Shown: one piece after another, positions 1 to 8,847 of the stretch
Numbering within the stretch: the first letter of the stretch is position 1
How the letters are laid out: each line of letters begins with the position of its first letter
Assembly: GCF_019711565.1 (NCBI RefSeq)
Contig: NZ_JAIGNN010000001.1
Span: 806,001-870,000, forward strand
DNA length: 64,000 nt
Direction: 5' to 3'
From: Qipengyuania proteolytica
Lineage (GTDB): Bacteria; Pseudomonadota; Alphaproteobacteria; Sphingomonadales; Sphingomonadaceae
Translations under genes and position numbers: made by a program
The notes under the pieces: generated by a model
Seen by the model: the letters and a program-made list of their open reading frames with translations, nothing else
Told to the model about the DNA's origin: nothing
The model's database searches: none

Positions 1-111
1 CGAATTCGAACCGGGCGCACCGCCGAAGGCGATCGCGCGCATCGGCTCCGCCGCTGCGGCTTCGCGCATGGAATCGACCATTTCGAGGGCGGGTTTGGCA
101 AACTGGCGCAT
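1..111 (-). CDS. pheA: prephenate dehydratase, N-terminal fragment (cut by window edge)
   Basis: Only the first 37 codons are inside the window; the gene continues past base 1. The visible peptide has a variable leader, then AIAFGGAPGSNS, close to the FQGxPGAxS motif that opens the catalytic domain of prephenate dehydratase (prephenate to phenylpyruvate, phenylalanine synthesis, cytoplasmic). An in-frame stop lies at 121-123, so the ATG at 109-111 is the only ATG start available. It is divergent from the cytochrome c gene, which I remember as a common neighbour in Erythrobacteraceae. The call rests on one short motif; a Gly replaces the usual Gln. Confidence 0.6.
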   Translation of the reverse strand, partial: MRQFAKPALEMVDSMREAAAAEPMRAIAFGGAPGSNS

Positions 112-242
112 GCCGGGGCGTTACGGGCGCCCTCCGCGCGGTTCAAGAGCTATTGCGCTAACCGGACTTGCGCCCGCGCGCTTGCTTCACTAGAGCGGCG
201 CCCAACCACCAGACCAACAGTTTTCTTGCAGGCAAACACGCA

Positions 243-923
243 ATGGACGACCGTTTCAACACCGCCGCCGGCTGGGTCCTTTTCGCCGGTATCGTGGCTC
301 TCGGCAGCTCGATCGTGTCGGGCATGTATTTCCATGCCGACAACAGCGAGCTGGCCGAAGGCGCGGAACCCGGCTTCTTCATCGAAGGCGAAGCCGAGGA
401 AGCCGGAGCGGCTGGCGAGATGTCGTTTGCCGAAGCGCTGAACTTGGCCAACGCGGCCGACGGTGAAAAGGTTTTCGCCAAGTGCAGCGCCTGCCACACC
501 ATCGACCAGGGCGGGGCCAACGGCATCGGTCCGAACCTGTATGGTGTGATGGGCACAGCGATCGGCGCCCATGCCCCCGGTTTCGCCTATTCCAGCGCGC
601 TGTCCGGCAAGGGCGGGACATGGGACTGGGACGCCATGAATGCGTGGCTCGCCAACCCGCGCGCCTTTGCTGACGGAACCAAGATGAGCTTCGCCGGCCT
701 GCCCAAGATCGAGGATCGTGCGGCGGTCGCGCTCTACATGAACGCGCAGGGTTCGAACCTGCCCGTGCCCGAGTTCGTGCCGGCAGCTGCGGAAGAGCCG
801 GCTGCCGATGCTGCCGACACTGCCGGTGCCGGCCCCGGCCCGGCCGAAGGCGTGCCGGTCGATGCGGTAGAGGCTGCGGGTGCCATGAGCGCGGACCAGC
901 CGCTTCCGGAATCCGCCAACTGA
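243..923 (+). CDS. membrane-anchored class I cytochrome c (CycM-like)
   Basis: 226 residues. Residues 7-27 are an uncleaved-looking hydrophobic anchor, followed by an acidic linker and one cytochrome c domain with the haem-binding motif CSACH at residues 81-85 and a likely Met axial ligand at about residue 148 (GTKMSF). The tail after residue 170 is rich in Ala, Pro and Glu. Such proteins carry electrons from the bc1 complex to the terminal oxidase on the periplasmic face of the inner membrane. The ATG at 243 is preferred to the in-frame ATG at 168 because the anchor then follows directly. A bidirectional hairpin terminator follows. Confidence 0.88.
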   Translation: MDDRFNTAAGWVLFAGIVALGSSIVSGMYFHADNSELAEGAEPGFFIEGEAEEAGAAGEMSFAEALNLANAADGEKVFAKCSACHTIDQGGANGIGPNLYGVMGTAIGAHAPGFAYSSALSGKGGTWDWDAMNAWLANPRAFADGTKMSFAGLPKIEDRAAVALYMNAQGSNLPVPEFVPAAAEEPAADAADTAGAGPGPAEGVPVDAVEAAGAMSADQPLPESAN

Positions 924-951
924 CAGGCGCGGCACCGCACAAGGATCAAAG

Positions 952-978
952 AAAGGCCCCGCTTCGGCGGGGCCTTTT
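952..978. terminator. bidirectional intrinsic terminator
   Basis: An 11-bp perfect stem (arms 952-962 and 967-977) closes a TTCG tetraloop. It is flanked by an A-run on the left and a T-run on the right, so it can terminate both the cytochrome c gene and the convergent rlmE/ppx pair. Confidence 0.9.
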
Positions 979-989
979 CTTTTCCTGCG

Positions 990-1649
990 TCAGCCCTTGA
1001 AGCCTTGCGCGATGACATACCACTCGCTCGAGCCCTTGCGGCTCGCGGGCGGCTTGGCATGCTTGACGGTTTTGAAGTGCTGCTTGAGCAGGGCGAGCAG
1101 GTCGTTGTCGGTCCCGCCCGCCAGCACCTTGGCGAGGAAAGTTCCGCCCGGCGCAAGGTTCTCGATCGCAAACCATGCGCCCGCTTCCACGAGGCCCATC
1201 GTGCGCAGGTGATCGGTTTGCTTGTGGCCGACGGTGTTGGCGGCCATGTCGCTCATCACGAGTTCCGCCTTGCCGCCCAGCGCCTCTTCGAGCACGCGCG
1301 GCGCATCATCATCCATGAAATCCATCTGGAAGATGGTGACGCCCTCGATCGGTTCGACCTCGAGCAGGTCGATGCCGACGACATGCGCCTGCGGTTTGAC
1401 CTTGCGCACCACCTGGCTCCAGCCGCCCGGCGCAATGCCGAGATCGACCACGCGGGTGACGCCCTTGAGCAAGCCGAACTTCTCGTCGAGCTCGATCAGC
1501 TTGTAAGCCGCGCGGCTGCGATAACCCTCGGCCTTGGCCTGTTTCACATAGGGGTCGTTGAGCTGCCGCTGGAGCCAGCGCGTCGACGATGCCGTGCGCT
1601 TCTTGGCGGTCTTGACCCGCGTCTCGCGGTCCTTGCCCGATCTAGACAT
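990..1649 (-). CDS. rlmE: 23S rRNA (uridine-2552-2'-O)-methyltransferase RlmE (FtsJ/RrmJ)
   Basis: 219 residues, the usual length. The SAM-binding motif VVDLGIAPGGWSQVV lies at about residues 67-81. The K-D-K-E catalytic set of the family can be placed: Lys in RAAYKL (residue 50), Asp in VMSDMAAN, Lys in FLAKVL and Glu in SSEWYV. The enzyme 2'-O-methylates U2552 in the A loop of 23S rRNA on the 50S subunit. The start overlaps the end of the upstream ppx gene by 8 bases, so the two are probably cotranscribed and translationally coupled. Confidence 0.95.
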   Translation of the reverse strand: MSRSGKDRETRVKTAKKRTASSTRWLQRQLNDPYVKQAKAEGYRSRAAYKLIELDEKFGLLKGVTRVVDLGIAPGGWSQVVRKVKPQAHVVGIDLLEVEPIEGVTIFQMDFMDDDAPRVLEEALGGKAELVMSDMAANTVGHKQTDHLRTMGLVEAGAWFAIENLAPGGTFLAKVLAGGTDNDLLALLKQHFKTVKHAKPPASRKGSSEWYVIAQGFKG

Positions 1650-2862
1650 CCTGTTCCCTCATTCGCTGGAGCGCGGCACGGCTGCGCTCGCCCTCGGCGT
1701 CGGCGGCGATCAGGCTGCGCAGGATACCCTCGCGGATCCCGCGGTCGGCCACGCCGAGCTGTTCGGCAGGCCAGATATCGAGGATCGATTCGAGAATGGC
1801 GCAGCCTGCGATCACGAGATTCGCGCGGTCGTCGCCGATGCAGGGAAGCTGGCGCCGCTCGCCTTCCGCCATCCTGGATAGCCGCGCGGAAATGTCGCGC
1901 ATCGCTTGGGAGGGCAGGATCAGGCCGTCGACCATCCGGCGATCGTATTGTGGCAGTTCGAGATGCAGGCTCGCCAGCGTCGTGACGGTCCCGCTGGTGC
2001 CCAGCAGGCGGATCGGTTCGCTGCCGCCGGCATAGTCGGCGATGCGCTCGGCAAAGGGCTCGAAGCTGCGCGAGACCGTGCGGCGCATCTGGCGGTAGCG
2101 TTCGACCCGGCTCTCCTCGCTGTCGTCGGAGCCCGGCACGGTATCGGTGAGCGAGACCACGCCCCACGGCACCGACAGCCAGTCGAGGATGCGCGGCACC
2201 GGCCCGCCGGCCTCGACCAGCACGAGTTCCGTCGAACCGCCGCCGATGTCGAAGATGATTGCTGGGCCAGTTCCGTCCTCGAGCAGCACGTGGCAGCCGA
2301 GCACGGCCAGCCGCGCCTCTTCCTGAGCGGAAATGATGTCGAGCACGATGCCGGTTTCGCGCTTGACGCGTTCGATGAACTTGGGACCGTTGGCGGCGCG
2401 CCGACAGGCCTCCGTCGCAACCGAGCGCGCCAGGCGGACATTGCGGCGGCGCAGCTTTTCCGCACAGACCTGGAGCGCCGCAAGCGTGCGCTCCATCGCC
2501 TCGTCCGACAGCCGCCCGCTCGCGGCCAGGCCCTCGCCCAGGCGCACGACCCGGCTGAAGGCGTCGATCACGGTGAAGTTCTCGCCACTCGGCCGAGCAA
2601 TCAGCAGGCGGCAGTTGTTGGTGCCCAGATCGAGCGCGGCATAGGCCTGGCGATATTGCGGTGCCCCCGCCTTGGCGGGGTCGGCGCTACGCTCCGGCGA
2701 TGGCGACTTGCGCGCTCCGTTGGGAGCTGCGGCGCGCGTCTCGTTCTTGCGCTGGTCGGGCCGGACGGGGCGCTTGTAGCGGAAATCGGCTACCTTGCCG
2801 GACTTGCCGCCCCGTTTGTTTCCAGGCCCCCTTTGGATGTCCGGCGGAGGATTGTCCGCCAT
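1642..2862 (-). CDS. ppx: Ppx/GppA family exopolyphosphatase
   Basis: 406 residues. The first 70 residues form a basic, low-complexity extension; the catalytic ASKHA fold then starts with AALDLGTNNCRLLIA (phosphate-1 motif, about residues 75-89) and has the second phosphate loop IIFDIGGGSTELVLV near residue 190. The family hydrolyses polyphosphate or pppGpp in the cytoplasm. The protein ends soon after the N-terminal catalytic pair, so it is the short form without an HD domain. Cotranscription with rlmE is seen in many alphaproteobacteria. Exact substrate is not decidable from sequence. Confidence 0.88.
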   Translation of the reverse strand: MADNPPPDIQRGPGNKRGGKSGKVADFRYKRPVRPDQRKNETRAAAPNGARKSPSPERSADPAKAGAPQYRQAYAALDLGTNNCRLLIARPSGENFTVIDAFSRVVRLGEGLAASGRLSDEAMERTLAALQVCAEKLRRRNVRLARSVATEACRRAANGPKFIERVKRETGIVLDIISAQEEARLAVLGCHVLLEDGTGPAIIFDIGGGSTELVLVEAGGPVPRILDWLSVPWGVVSLTDTVPGSDDSEESRVERYRQMRRTVSRSFEPFAERIADYAGGSEPIRLLGTSGTVTTLASLHLELPQYDRRMVDGLILPSQAMRDISARLSRMAEGERRQLPCIGDDRANLVIAGCAILESILDIWPAEQLGVADRGIREGILRSLIAADAEGERSRAALQRMREQDV

Positions 2863-3051
2863 AATTCAGGAGCTTTCTTTTTCCTCCCGCACCAACCACC
2901 GGATGCGGGGACTTGCCCGCGATGCTAGCGATGAAGCGAAAGAGGGGCAAGAGCGGCGCGGCACACGGGGTTGACCTCGCGCGGCGCCGAAACTAGATGG
3001 CCGTCCTCTCCCGCGTGCGGAAATGATTCTGCGCGGCCCGGCGAGCGATGA

Positions 3052-3125
3052 TGCCCCGTCCTCTAATGGTAAGAGAGCGGACTCTGACTCCGTCAATCAA
3101 GGTTCGAATCCTTGCGGGGCATCCA
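3052..3125 (+). tRNA. tRNA-Gln (anticodon CUG)
   Basis: 74 bases with the CCA end encoded at 3123-3125. The acceptor stem TGCCCCG pairs with CGGGGCA. The anticodon stem GCGGA/TCCGT closes the loop CTCTGAC, giving anticodon CTG for the codon CAG. The T arm contains GGTTCGAATCC. The sequence closely resembles alphaproteobacterial tRNA-Gln. It lies 53 bases beyond the last gene of the Tad locus, on the opposite strand. Confidence 0.95.
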
Positions 3126-3178
3126 TTTCCCGGCCAGCCACGGATAATCGCTCCCCGGCATCGCCGGAGAGCCCGAAG

Positions 3179-3637
3179 TCAGCCCATGAGCCCTGCTGAC
3201 ACGGCAAGGAAGCCGCAGGCGATCGGTACGGCGAAAGGCAGCGTCCAGCCTTCCTTCTTGCCTGCTTTCGCGACCTTGAAGCCGCGACGCCAGATGGCCA
3301 TGCCGATCAGCAGGGCGAATCCGCTCGCGACCACCCAGCCCATCATCGGGAGGGCCGCGCCGAGCGGCACCGCCAGCGCGGCGGCGCTGTAGAACTTGGC
3401 ATCCCCCGCGCCGATCGCGCGCAAGGCGAACAGCCCCATTCCGACCACCAGCGCTATCGCGGCGTGGATCGCGCTGGAACCGAGCGCGGACCAGCCGTCC
3501 ATGCCCAACGTCGCTCCGGCGGCGGCCAGAGCGAGCAGCGCGACCAGCCAGTTGGGGATGCGGCGCGTACGCACGTCCCACACGGCCCCCACCACGGCAA
3601 ACAGGGCCGCGGGGATCAAAGCAGGTTCGGTAATCAC
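3179..3637 (-). CDS. cpaA: prepilin peptidase CpaA (TadV), A24 family
   Basis: 152 residues, almost entirely hydrophobic with about six membrane segments. The two aspartates of A24A prepilin peptidases are present: Asp21 in WDVRTRRIPN and Asp79 in the GAGD motif. No N-methylase domain, as usual for CpaA/TadV. The enzyme cleaves the Flp pilin and the TadE-like pseudopilins at the inner membrane. It is the last gene of the Tad locus and its start overlaps the tadD stop by 4 bases (ATGA). Confidence 0.92.
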   Translation of the reverse strand: MITEPALIPAALFAVVGAVWDVRTRRIPNWLVALLALAAAGATLGMDGWSALGSSAIHAAIALVVGMGLFALRAIGAGDAKFYSAAALAVPLGAALPMMGWVVASGFALLIGMAIWRRGFKVAKAGKKEGWTLPFAVPIACGFLAVSAGLMG

Positions 3638-4302
3638 TGCGGGACGACGATGAGTTTCTGTTTGCTCTCTTCGACCGCCGGTGCCGCGGGCGCAGGTTCG
3701 GCTTCGGTCATCGCTGCCAGAACCTTGGGCTCGGGCTTCTGGCGAAAGGCGATTTCCATCTGCGGCCTCGCCGCTAACGCCTCGGGCGAGGTGATGTGGA
3801 GCACGCCATTGGCGACCCGCATGTTGCGCGGCGCGTCCTCGCCCTGTGCCACCGGGGTAGCGACCGGGACGACGCGTTCGGCGGCAGCCAGCCGCTCGGC
3901 CGTGGCACTGCGGGCCAGCATCACGTCGCGCTGCAGGCGCAGCAAGTTGGCAGTGAAGCGCATGTCCTCCGGCGCTTGGGCGACGGCGGAACGGAAATAG
4001 CGATCGGCGAGGTCGAACCGGCCGAGCTTGGCGTAAGCCACGCCGAGACCGTTTTCGGCCTCGGCAACAGTCGTCGGATCCATTCGGGCGAGGCGGAACG
4101 ATGCCACCGCGGCGGAAATCCGGCCTTGCGCGAGGTAGGTGCGCCCTTCCTCGACGAGCTGGGCCCCGGCGACCTGCGCCGGGGCCTCACGCACGCGCTT
4201 GTCGGTCTTGCCGAACCCGAGGCTGGCGAAGAACGGGCTCTGGCATCCGGCAAGCGTCAGGGACGCGGCGGTCACCAATACGATCTGTGGGAGCTTTTTC
4301 AT
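3634..4302 (-). CDS. tadD: TadD-like TPR lipoprotein of the Tad pilus system
   Basis: 222 residues. A lipoprotein signal peptide ends in the lipobox LAGC (residues 16-19). Tetratricopeptide-like helices follow (about 45-130, including AENGLGVAYAKLGRFDLADRY), then an Ala/Pro-rich tail. TadD is thought to act as the pilotin-like TPR lipoprotein needed for secretin assembly. Position between tadC and cpaA supports the assignment. It overlaps cpaA by 4 bases. Confidence 0.85.
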   Translation of the reverse strand: MKKLPQIVLVTAASLTLAGCQSPFFASLGFGKTDKRVREAPAQVAGAQLVEEGRTYLAQGRISAAVASFRLARMDPTTVAEAENGLGVAYAKLGRFDLADRYFRSAVAQAPEDMRFTANLLRLQRDVMLARSATAERLAAAERVVPVATPVAQGEDAPRNMRVANGVLHITSPEALAARPQMEIAFRQKPEPKVLAAMTEAEPAPAAPAVEESKQKLIVVPQ

Positions 4303-4305
4303 GAT

Positions 4306-5271
4306 TCACCTCGTCAGGGCAGGAATGATTTCACGGACAATCTGCACGACCCCCGGCAGCATGATGACGCCGATCATCGTCGGCAGCATGAACACGACCA
4401 GCGGGATCGAGATGAGCACGGGCAGGCGATAGGCCTTTTCTTCGGCGCGCAGGCGGCGTTTCTCGCGCATTTCGGCGGCATAGACGCGCAGCGTGTCGGC
4501 GATGCTGGTGCCAAGCTTGTCGGACTGGATCAGCAGCGTCGCGAAGCTCTTCACTTCCTGCACGCCGGAACGTTCGCCCATCTGGCGCAGGGCGTCCTGC
4601 CGCTGGGCACCCGCGCGCAATTGCAGCGTCGCGGTCGAAAGCATGCGCGAAACCAGCGGATGGGTGTTGACCAGCTCGCGGCCGACCCGGTCCATCGCGG
4701 CTTCGAGGCCGAGGCCGGCCTCAACGCAGACCAGCATCAGGTCGAGGCAATCGGGGAAGCCGTTGGTGATTTCCTCGCACCGCCGGTCTGCCCGGGCGCG
4801 CACGAGCAGGGTCGGCACGTAAAGGCCGAGCGCGGCGAGGATCAATCCGAAAAGGTAGAACTTGGCGGTCGAAAGCTCGGTGCCGGTCGCCTTGACGTAA
4901 GCGAAATAGGCAAGCGGAAACGCGAAGACGAGGACAAGGCGGACAAGCGTATAGAGCTTGGGCGCCGCTGGCGAAGTGAAGCCGGCGGCCAGCAGGCGTT
5001 CGCGCAAGCCGTCCATGTCGTTGTCGGCCAGGCTGATGCCGGCCCGCTCGATCCTGTCGGCGAGCTCCGTCCACGCGGTGCTGCGGCGGTCCTGCAGCGT
5101 GACCCGCTGGCCGGTCGGCGTCTCGCCCGAAATCTGCCGGATGTCGGCGCGCACGTCGATCTTGCGGCCGGCTGCCCAGCCTACCCAGACGACGAGCAGG
5201 ATGGTGGCTGCGAACAGCAGGACCAGGAAAGACAGCCTGGCGACCGAGTTGCTGATCAGAAGTTCGATCAT
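4306..5271 (-). CDS. tadC: TadC, type II/IV secretion F-family inner-membrane platform protein
   Basis: 321 residues. An N-terminal membrane helix is followed by a soluble stretch, a pair of membrane helices near residues 100-150 (VLVFAFPLAYFAYV and the region ending LGLYVPTLLV), the T2SSF domain (CEEITNGFPDCLDLMLVCVEAG) and C-terminal helices with LPTMIGVIMLPGVVQIV. It forms the platform with TadB that couples ATPase movement to pilus assembly. It starts one base after the tadB stop. Confidence 0.93.
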   Translation of the reverse strand: MIELLISNSVARLSFLVLLFAATILLVVWVGWAAGRKIDVRADIRQISGETPTGQRVTLQDRRSTAWTELADRIERAGISLADNDMDGLRERLLAAGFTSPAAPKLYTLVRLVLVFAFPLAYFAYVKATGTELSTAKFYLFGLILAALGLYVPTLLVRARADRRCEEITNGFPDCLDLMLVCVEAGLGLEAAMDRVGRELVNTHPLVSRMLSTATLQLRAGAQRQDALRQMGERSGVQEVKSFATLLIQSDKLGTSIADTLRVYAAEMREKRRLRAEEKAYRLPVLISIPLVVFMLPTMIGVIMLPGVVQIVREIIPALTR

Positions 5272-5272
5272 G

Positions 5273-6277
5273 TCACACCCTGATGTTGACGAGCCGGCGG
5301 ATCATCATCACGCCGATAAGATACCAGACGATCAGCGCGGGGAAGCCGATGTAGAACACCGGGTCTTCGGCGACCGAAAGATAGAATTCGGGGTTGCTGG
5401 TGAAGAGGATCACGAAGGACAGGATCGGCAGCGCCGTGAGCAGCCAGCCGGTCATCCGCCCTTCGGAACTGAGCGCGCGTACCTTGAGATAGAGGGCCGT
5501 GCGGCTGCGGATCACGACCGAGAGGTTGTCGAGCACCTCGGCGAGGTTGCCGCCGGTCTCGGTCTGGACCGAGAGCGAGGTGACGAACATGCGGATGTCT
5601 TCGAGGTCCCACCGTTCGGCGAGATCCTCGAGCGCTTCGTTGAGCGGCGCGCCATAGGCGACTTCGTCCGCGACGAGGCCGAATTCGGAGCCCAGCGGAT
5701 CTTCCATCTCGGTCGTCAGCAGGTCGATCGCCGAGGACACCGGATGGCCCGAACGCAGCGCACGCACGAAGATGTCGAGCGCGACCGGGAACTGGGCCTG
5801 CATCTTCTTGCGCCGGCGCTGGGCGAAGAAGCTGATCGCCAGCAGCGGCAAGCCGAAGGCGAGCGCGGCGGAAAAGGCGAGGATCATCTGGATCGTGCCG
5901 AGGCTGAAAGTCAGGCCGGACGACACGGTGACCATCGATGCGAACAGCATGGCGACGGCGAAGACGACGCTCATGGCGAGCAGGACCTGCCACAGGCCGA
6001 ACGGCACCGCCGCCATCATGAGGTTGCGCTTCAATTTCGCCATCGGCGCGGCGAAAATCCCGAAATCGCGCATGGCGAGCGGGTCATGCTTGCGCAGCTT
6101 GCCGATGATTTCTGCGCGGTCGGTACCGAAGGCGATCAGCTTGAGCCGCTTGTTGACCGCGCTACTGTGTGCGCGGCCCGCGACGCCGACCGAAATCATC
6201 GACTGCGCGAGCAGGAAGATCGCCACGAAGACCGCCAGCAGGGCGAGGAAGCGGACAATCTCCGAGCTCAGCATCAT
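5273..6277 (-). CDS. tadB: TadB, type II/IV secretion F-family inner-membrane platform protein
   Basis: 334 residues with the TadB layout: an N-terminal membrane helix, two further helices around residues 95-150, a T2SSF domain (KKMQAQFPVALDIFVRALRSG) and two C-terminal helices. The motif MFVTSLSVQTETGGNLAEVL is typical of the family. It pairs with TadC as the inner-membrane platform of the Tad machine. Its start overlaps the end of cpaF by 4 bases. Confidence 0.93.
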   Translation of the reverse strand: MMLSSEIVRFLALLAVFVAIFLLAQSMISVGVAGRAHSSAVNKRLKLIAFGTDRAEIIGKLRKHDPLAMRDFGIFAAPMAKLKRNLMMAAVPFGLWQVLLAMSVVFAVAMLFASMVTVSSGLTFSLGTIQMILAFSAALAFGLPLLAISFFAQRRRKKMQAQFPVALDIFVRALRSGHPVSSAIDLLTTEMEDPLGSEFGLVADEVAYGAPLNEALEDLAERWDLEDIRMFVTSLSVQTETGGNLAEVLDNLSVVIRSRTALYLKVRALSSEGRMTGWLLTALPILSFVILFTSNPEFYLSVAEDPVFYIGFPALIVWYLIGVMMIRRLVNIRV

Positions 6278-7650
6278 GCCGCTCCCAGGTTGAGCGAGGG
6301 ACGGAACAGATCGGCCGGCAGGTCGAACCCGTGATCGCGTGCGACATCGAGGAACTTCGGTCGGATCCCGGTCGCCTCGTGCTGGCCGAGCACGTCACCG
6401 TTTTCGCTGCGGCCGGTCATCTTGAACCGGAAGATTTCCTGCATCGAGATGGTCTGGCCTTCCATGCCGACGATTTCGGACAGCGACAGCAGTCGACGGC
6501 GGCCGTCGGCCTGGCGCCCGATCTGGACGACGACATTGATCGCCGAGGCGATCTGCGCGCGGGCGGAGTCGGGCGAAATCTCGACGCCGCTCATGCCGAC
6601 CATCTGTTCGACGCGCGATAGCGAGTCGCGCGCGGTGTTGGCGTGCACGGTGGTCATCGAGCCGTCGTGGCCGGTGTTCATCGCCTGCAGCATGTCGAAG
6701 GCTTCGCCGGCGCGGATTTCGCCCAGGATGATACGGTCGGGACGCATGCGCAGCGCATTCTTGACGAGATCGCGCTGGGTCACCTCGCCGCGGCCTTCGA
6801 TATTGGCGGGGCGCGTTTCGAGCCGGGCGACATGCTCCTGCTGCAGCTGGAGTTCGGCCGAGTCCTCAATCGTCACGATGCGCTCGCGCCCGTCGATATA
6901 GGCCGAAAGGGCATTGAGCAGGGTCGTCTTGCCCGAGCCGGTGCCGCCCGAGATCAGCACGTTGCGGCGCGACTGGACGATGGCAGACAGGACTTCGGCA
7001 ACGGCGGAGGGGATGCTGCCCAGTTCGATGAGCCGCTCCATACCGATCCGCTTCTTGGCGAACTTGCGGATCGAGAGCAGCGAGCCGTCGATCGCGAGCG
7101 GGGCCACGATCGCGTTGACGCGGGACCCGTCGGCGAGGCGCGCATCGACGAAGGGCGAGGATTCGTCGACCCGGCGGCCGACCGCGCTGACGATCTTCTG
7201 AATGATGCGGATCAGGTGCGCCTCGTCCTTGAAACGGGTCGGCGTGCGTTCGAGCAGGCCGGCGCGTTCGACGAACACGTCCTTGTAGCCGTTGACGAGG
7301 ATGTCGGTGATGGTCTCGTCCGCCAGCAGCGGCTCGAGCGGGCCGAGGCCGAGCAGCTCGTCGAGGACTTCGCCCACCAGTCGCTCGCGCTCGCGCATGT
7401 TTAGCGCGGCGTCTTCGTCGATCAGCAAGGCAAGGACGATTTCGCCGACCTCTTCCTCGACCTGCGCGCGCGACATCTTCTCCAGGTTGGAGAGATTGAT
7501 GGCGTCGAGCAGCTTGCGATGGATCGTGGTCTTGAGCGCGAGGAATTTCTCGATCTCGGGATCGCTGGCTACGGGCACTAGGGTAGGCGCCGGCACGTCG
7601 AAAGGCGTCTCGACCTCATTCGCGGCCTGGGTCCTGAACTGCCACTTCAT
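6274..7650 (-). CDS. cpaF: CpaF/TadA pilus assembly ATPase
   Basis: 458 residues, standard length. The family domain DETITDILVNGYKDVFVERA lies near 111-130. Walker A is GGTGSGKTT at residues 235-243, Walker B is RPDRIILGEIRAGEAFDMLQ and the following His box contains GHDGSMTTVHAN. It is the hexameric type II/IV secretion ATPase that drives Flp pilus extension, and in some species retraction, on the cytoplasmic side of the TadB/TadC platform. It overlaps cpaE and tadB by 4 bases each. Confidence 0.96.
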   Translation of the reverse strand: MKWQFRTQAANEVETPFDVPAPTLVPVASDPEIEKFLALKTTIHRKLLDAINLSNLEKMSRAQVEEEVGEIVLALLIDEDAALNMRERERLVGEVLDELLGLGPLEPLLADETITDILVNGYKDVFVERAGLLERTPTRFKDEAHLIRIIQKIVSAVGRRVDESSPFVDARLADGSRVNAIVAPLAIDGSLLSIRKFAKKRIGMERLIELGSIPSAVAEVLSAIVQSRRNVLISGGTGSGKTTLLNALSAYIDGRERIVTIEDSAELQLQQEHVARLETRPANIEGRGEVTQRDLVKNALRMRPDRIILGEIRAGEAFDMLQAMNTGHDGSMTTVHANTARDSLSRVEQMVGMSGVEISPDSARAQIASAINVVVQIGRQADGRRRLLSLSEIVGMEGQTISMQEIFRFKMTGRSENGDVLGQHEATGIRPKFLDVARDHGFDLPADLFRPSLNLGAA

Positions 7651-8846
7651 TGTGTCCCTCCTGCGGGGTATCGTGCGAGGACCAGCTCCGCCAGGCGGCG
7701 GATGTCCGAAGAAAATGCGCTCTTGGATTTGGTCGAACCGATCAGCAGGCCCTGGTCCTGCGCGGCGGTCAGCGCCTGGGGCTCACTGGCGACCGTGGCG
7801 GTGACCGAGCGGCCGAGTGCATGCTCGACATCGCCGATACCGATAGACTTGAAGAGCCTCTTCTCGACGCGGTTGACCACCGGCATCACCAGCCGCGGAT
7901 CAAGCCCGAGACCGGCCAGGAGATCGAGCACGCGCCGCGTCTGGCGCAGGCTGCCGAGCGATTGCTCGACCACCGGCAGGATCGCGTCCGCATGCGAGAG
8001 CACCGACAGCGACCAGTTGGCGAGGTTCGCCGGGAAATCGATCACGACATAGTCGTAGTCCTGCCGCACCAGCTGGAGCAGGCGGGCGAGCGCCGGTTCC
8101 TCGATCGCTTCGATCGGGACGATTTCGGCAGGTGCTGCGACGATGTCGACGCCGCTGTCGTGGTGCGCGACAACCGAGCGCAGCACGGCATCGTCGAGCC
8201 GCAGTCCGGCCTCGAGCAGGTCGGTGAGATTGCGGCGGGCGGAGAGCCCGAGAACTTCTGCGACCCGCCCCGACTGGATGTCGAGGTCGATCACGCAGAC
8301 ACGATGGCCTTCCGCCGCGATCGCCGCGGCGAGATGGGTGGCGATCGACGTCGCGCCTACGCCGCCGGTTGCCCGCATCAGGGCGAACACGGGCGCGAGG
8401 CGGGTGCGTTGCTCGGCGGTGGCAGGGGCCGTTTCCATCACCGCCACCAGCGTTTCGAAGATCTCCTCGGCCGAGAAGGGCAGGGCGACGACATCGGCCA
8501 CGCCTTCGCGCACCAGCATGCGGACGGTGCGCACGTCGGCTTCGGCAATGGCGACCACCAGCGTCACGTCCGGGCGCTCGAGGTGGAACTGCTTGATCCG
8601 GTCCATGCTGCGCGAGACGCCAGGATTGACCTCCACCACGGCGACGCCGGTGTGCGGAATCCCTTCGAGCGGGAGCGCTTCATCGATCGCGCATTCGAGG
8701 AAGCTCGCTTCGGCCAGCCAGCCCGACGCCGCGGCAGCGCGCAGCGGCTCGATCTGGTGCCGCGCGGCGACGATCGTCAGGGGCACGGACGTAGGCAATG
8801 CCAGTTCCTTGTCGAGTTCGAAAATGGAGGTGTCCTTGCCCATCAT
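7647..8846 (-). CDS. cpaE: CpaE/TadZ, MinD-like ATPase for pilus localisation
   Basis: 399 residues from the first of two adjacent ATG codons (8844-8846 or 8841-8843). An N-terminal receiver-like domain (about 20-135) is followed by a ParA/MinD-type ATPase domain. Its P-loop reads RATGGVGATS, lacking the lysine of canonical KGGxGKT, which is common in CpaE/TadZ. Asp-containing Walker A' CVIDLDIQSG and YVVIDFPANL follow. The protein is thought to place the Tad machine at the pole. It starts one base before the stop of the upstream tadE-like gene. Confidence 0.9.
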   Translation of the reverse strand: MMGKDTSIFELDKELALPTSVPLTIVAARHQIEPLRAAAASGWLAEASFLECAIDEALPLEGIPHTGVAVVEVNPGVSRSMDRIKQFHLERPDVTLVVAIAEADVRTVRMLVREGVADVVALPFSAEEIFETLVAVMETAPATAEQRTRLAPVFALMRATGGVGATSIATHLAAAIAAEGHRVCVIDLDIQSGRVAEVLGLSARRNLTDLLEAGLRLDDAVLRSVVAHHDSGVDIVAAPAEIVPIEAIEEPALARLLQLVRQDYDYVVIDFPANLANWSLSVLSHADAILPVVEQSLGSLRQTRRVLDLLAGLGLDPRLVMPVVNRVEKRLFKSIGIGDVEHALGRSVTATVASEPQALTAAQDQGLLIGSTKSKSAFSSDIRRLAELVLARYPAGGTQ

Positions 8847-8847
8847 G

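Noticed and set aside
3796-6334. Long plus-strand open frames across tadD, tadC and tadB
   Set aside because: They are His/Asp/Gln-rich without motifs, whereas the minus-strand frames give known Tad proteins in the known order.
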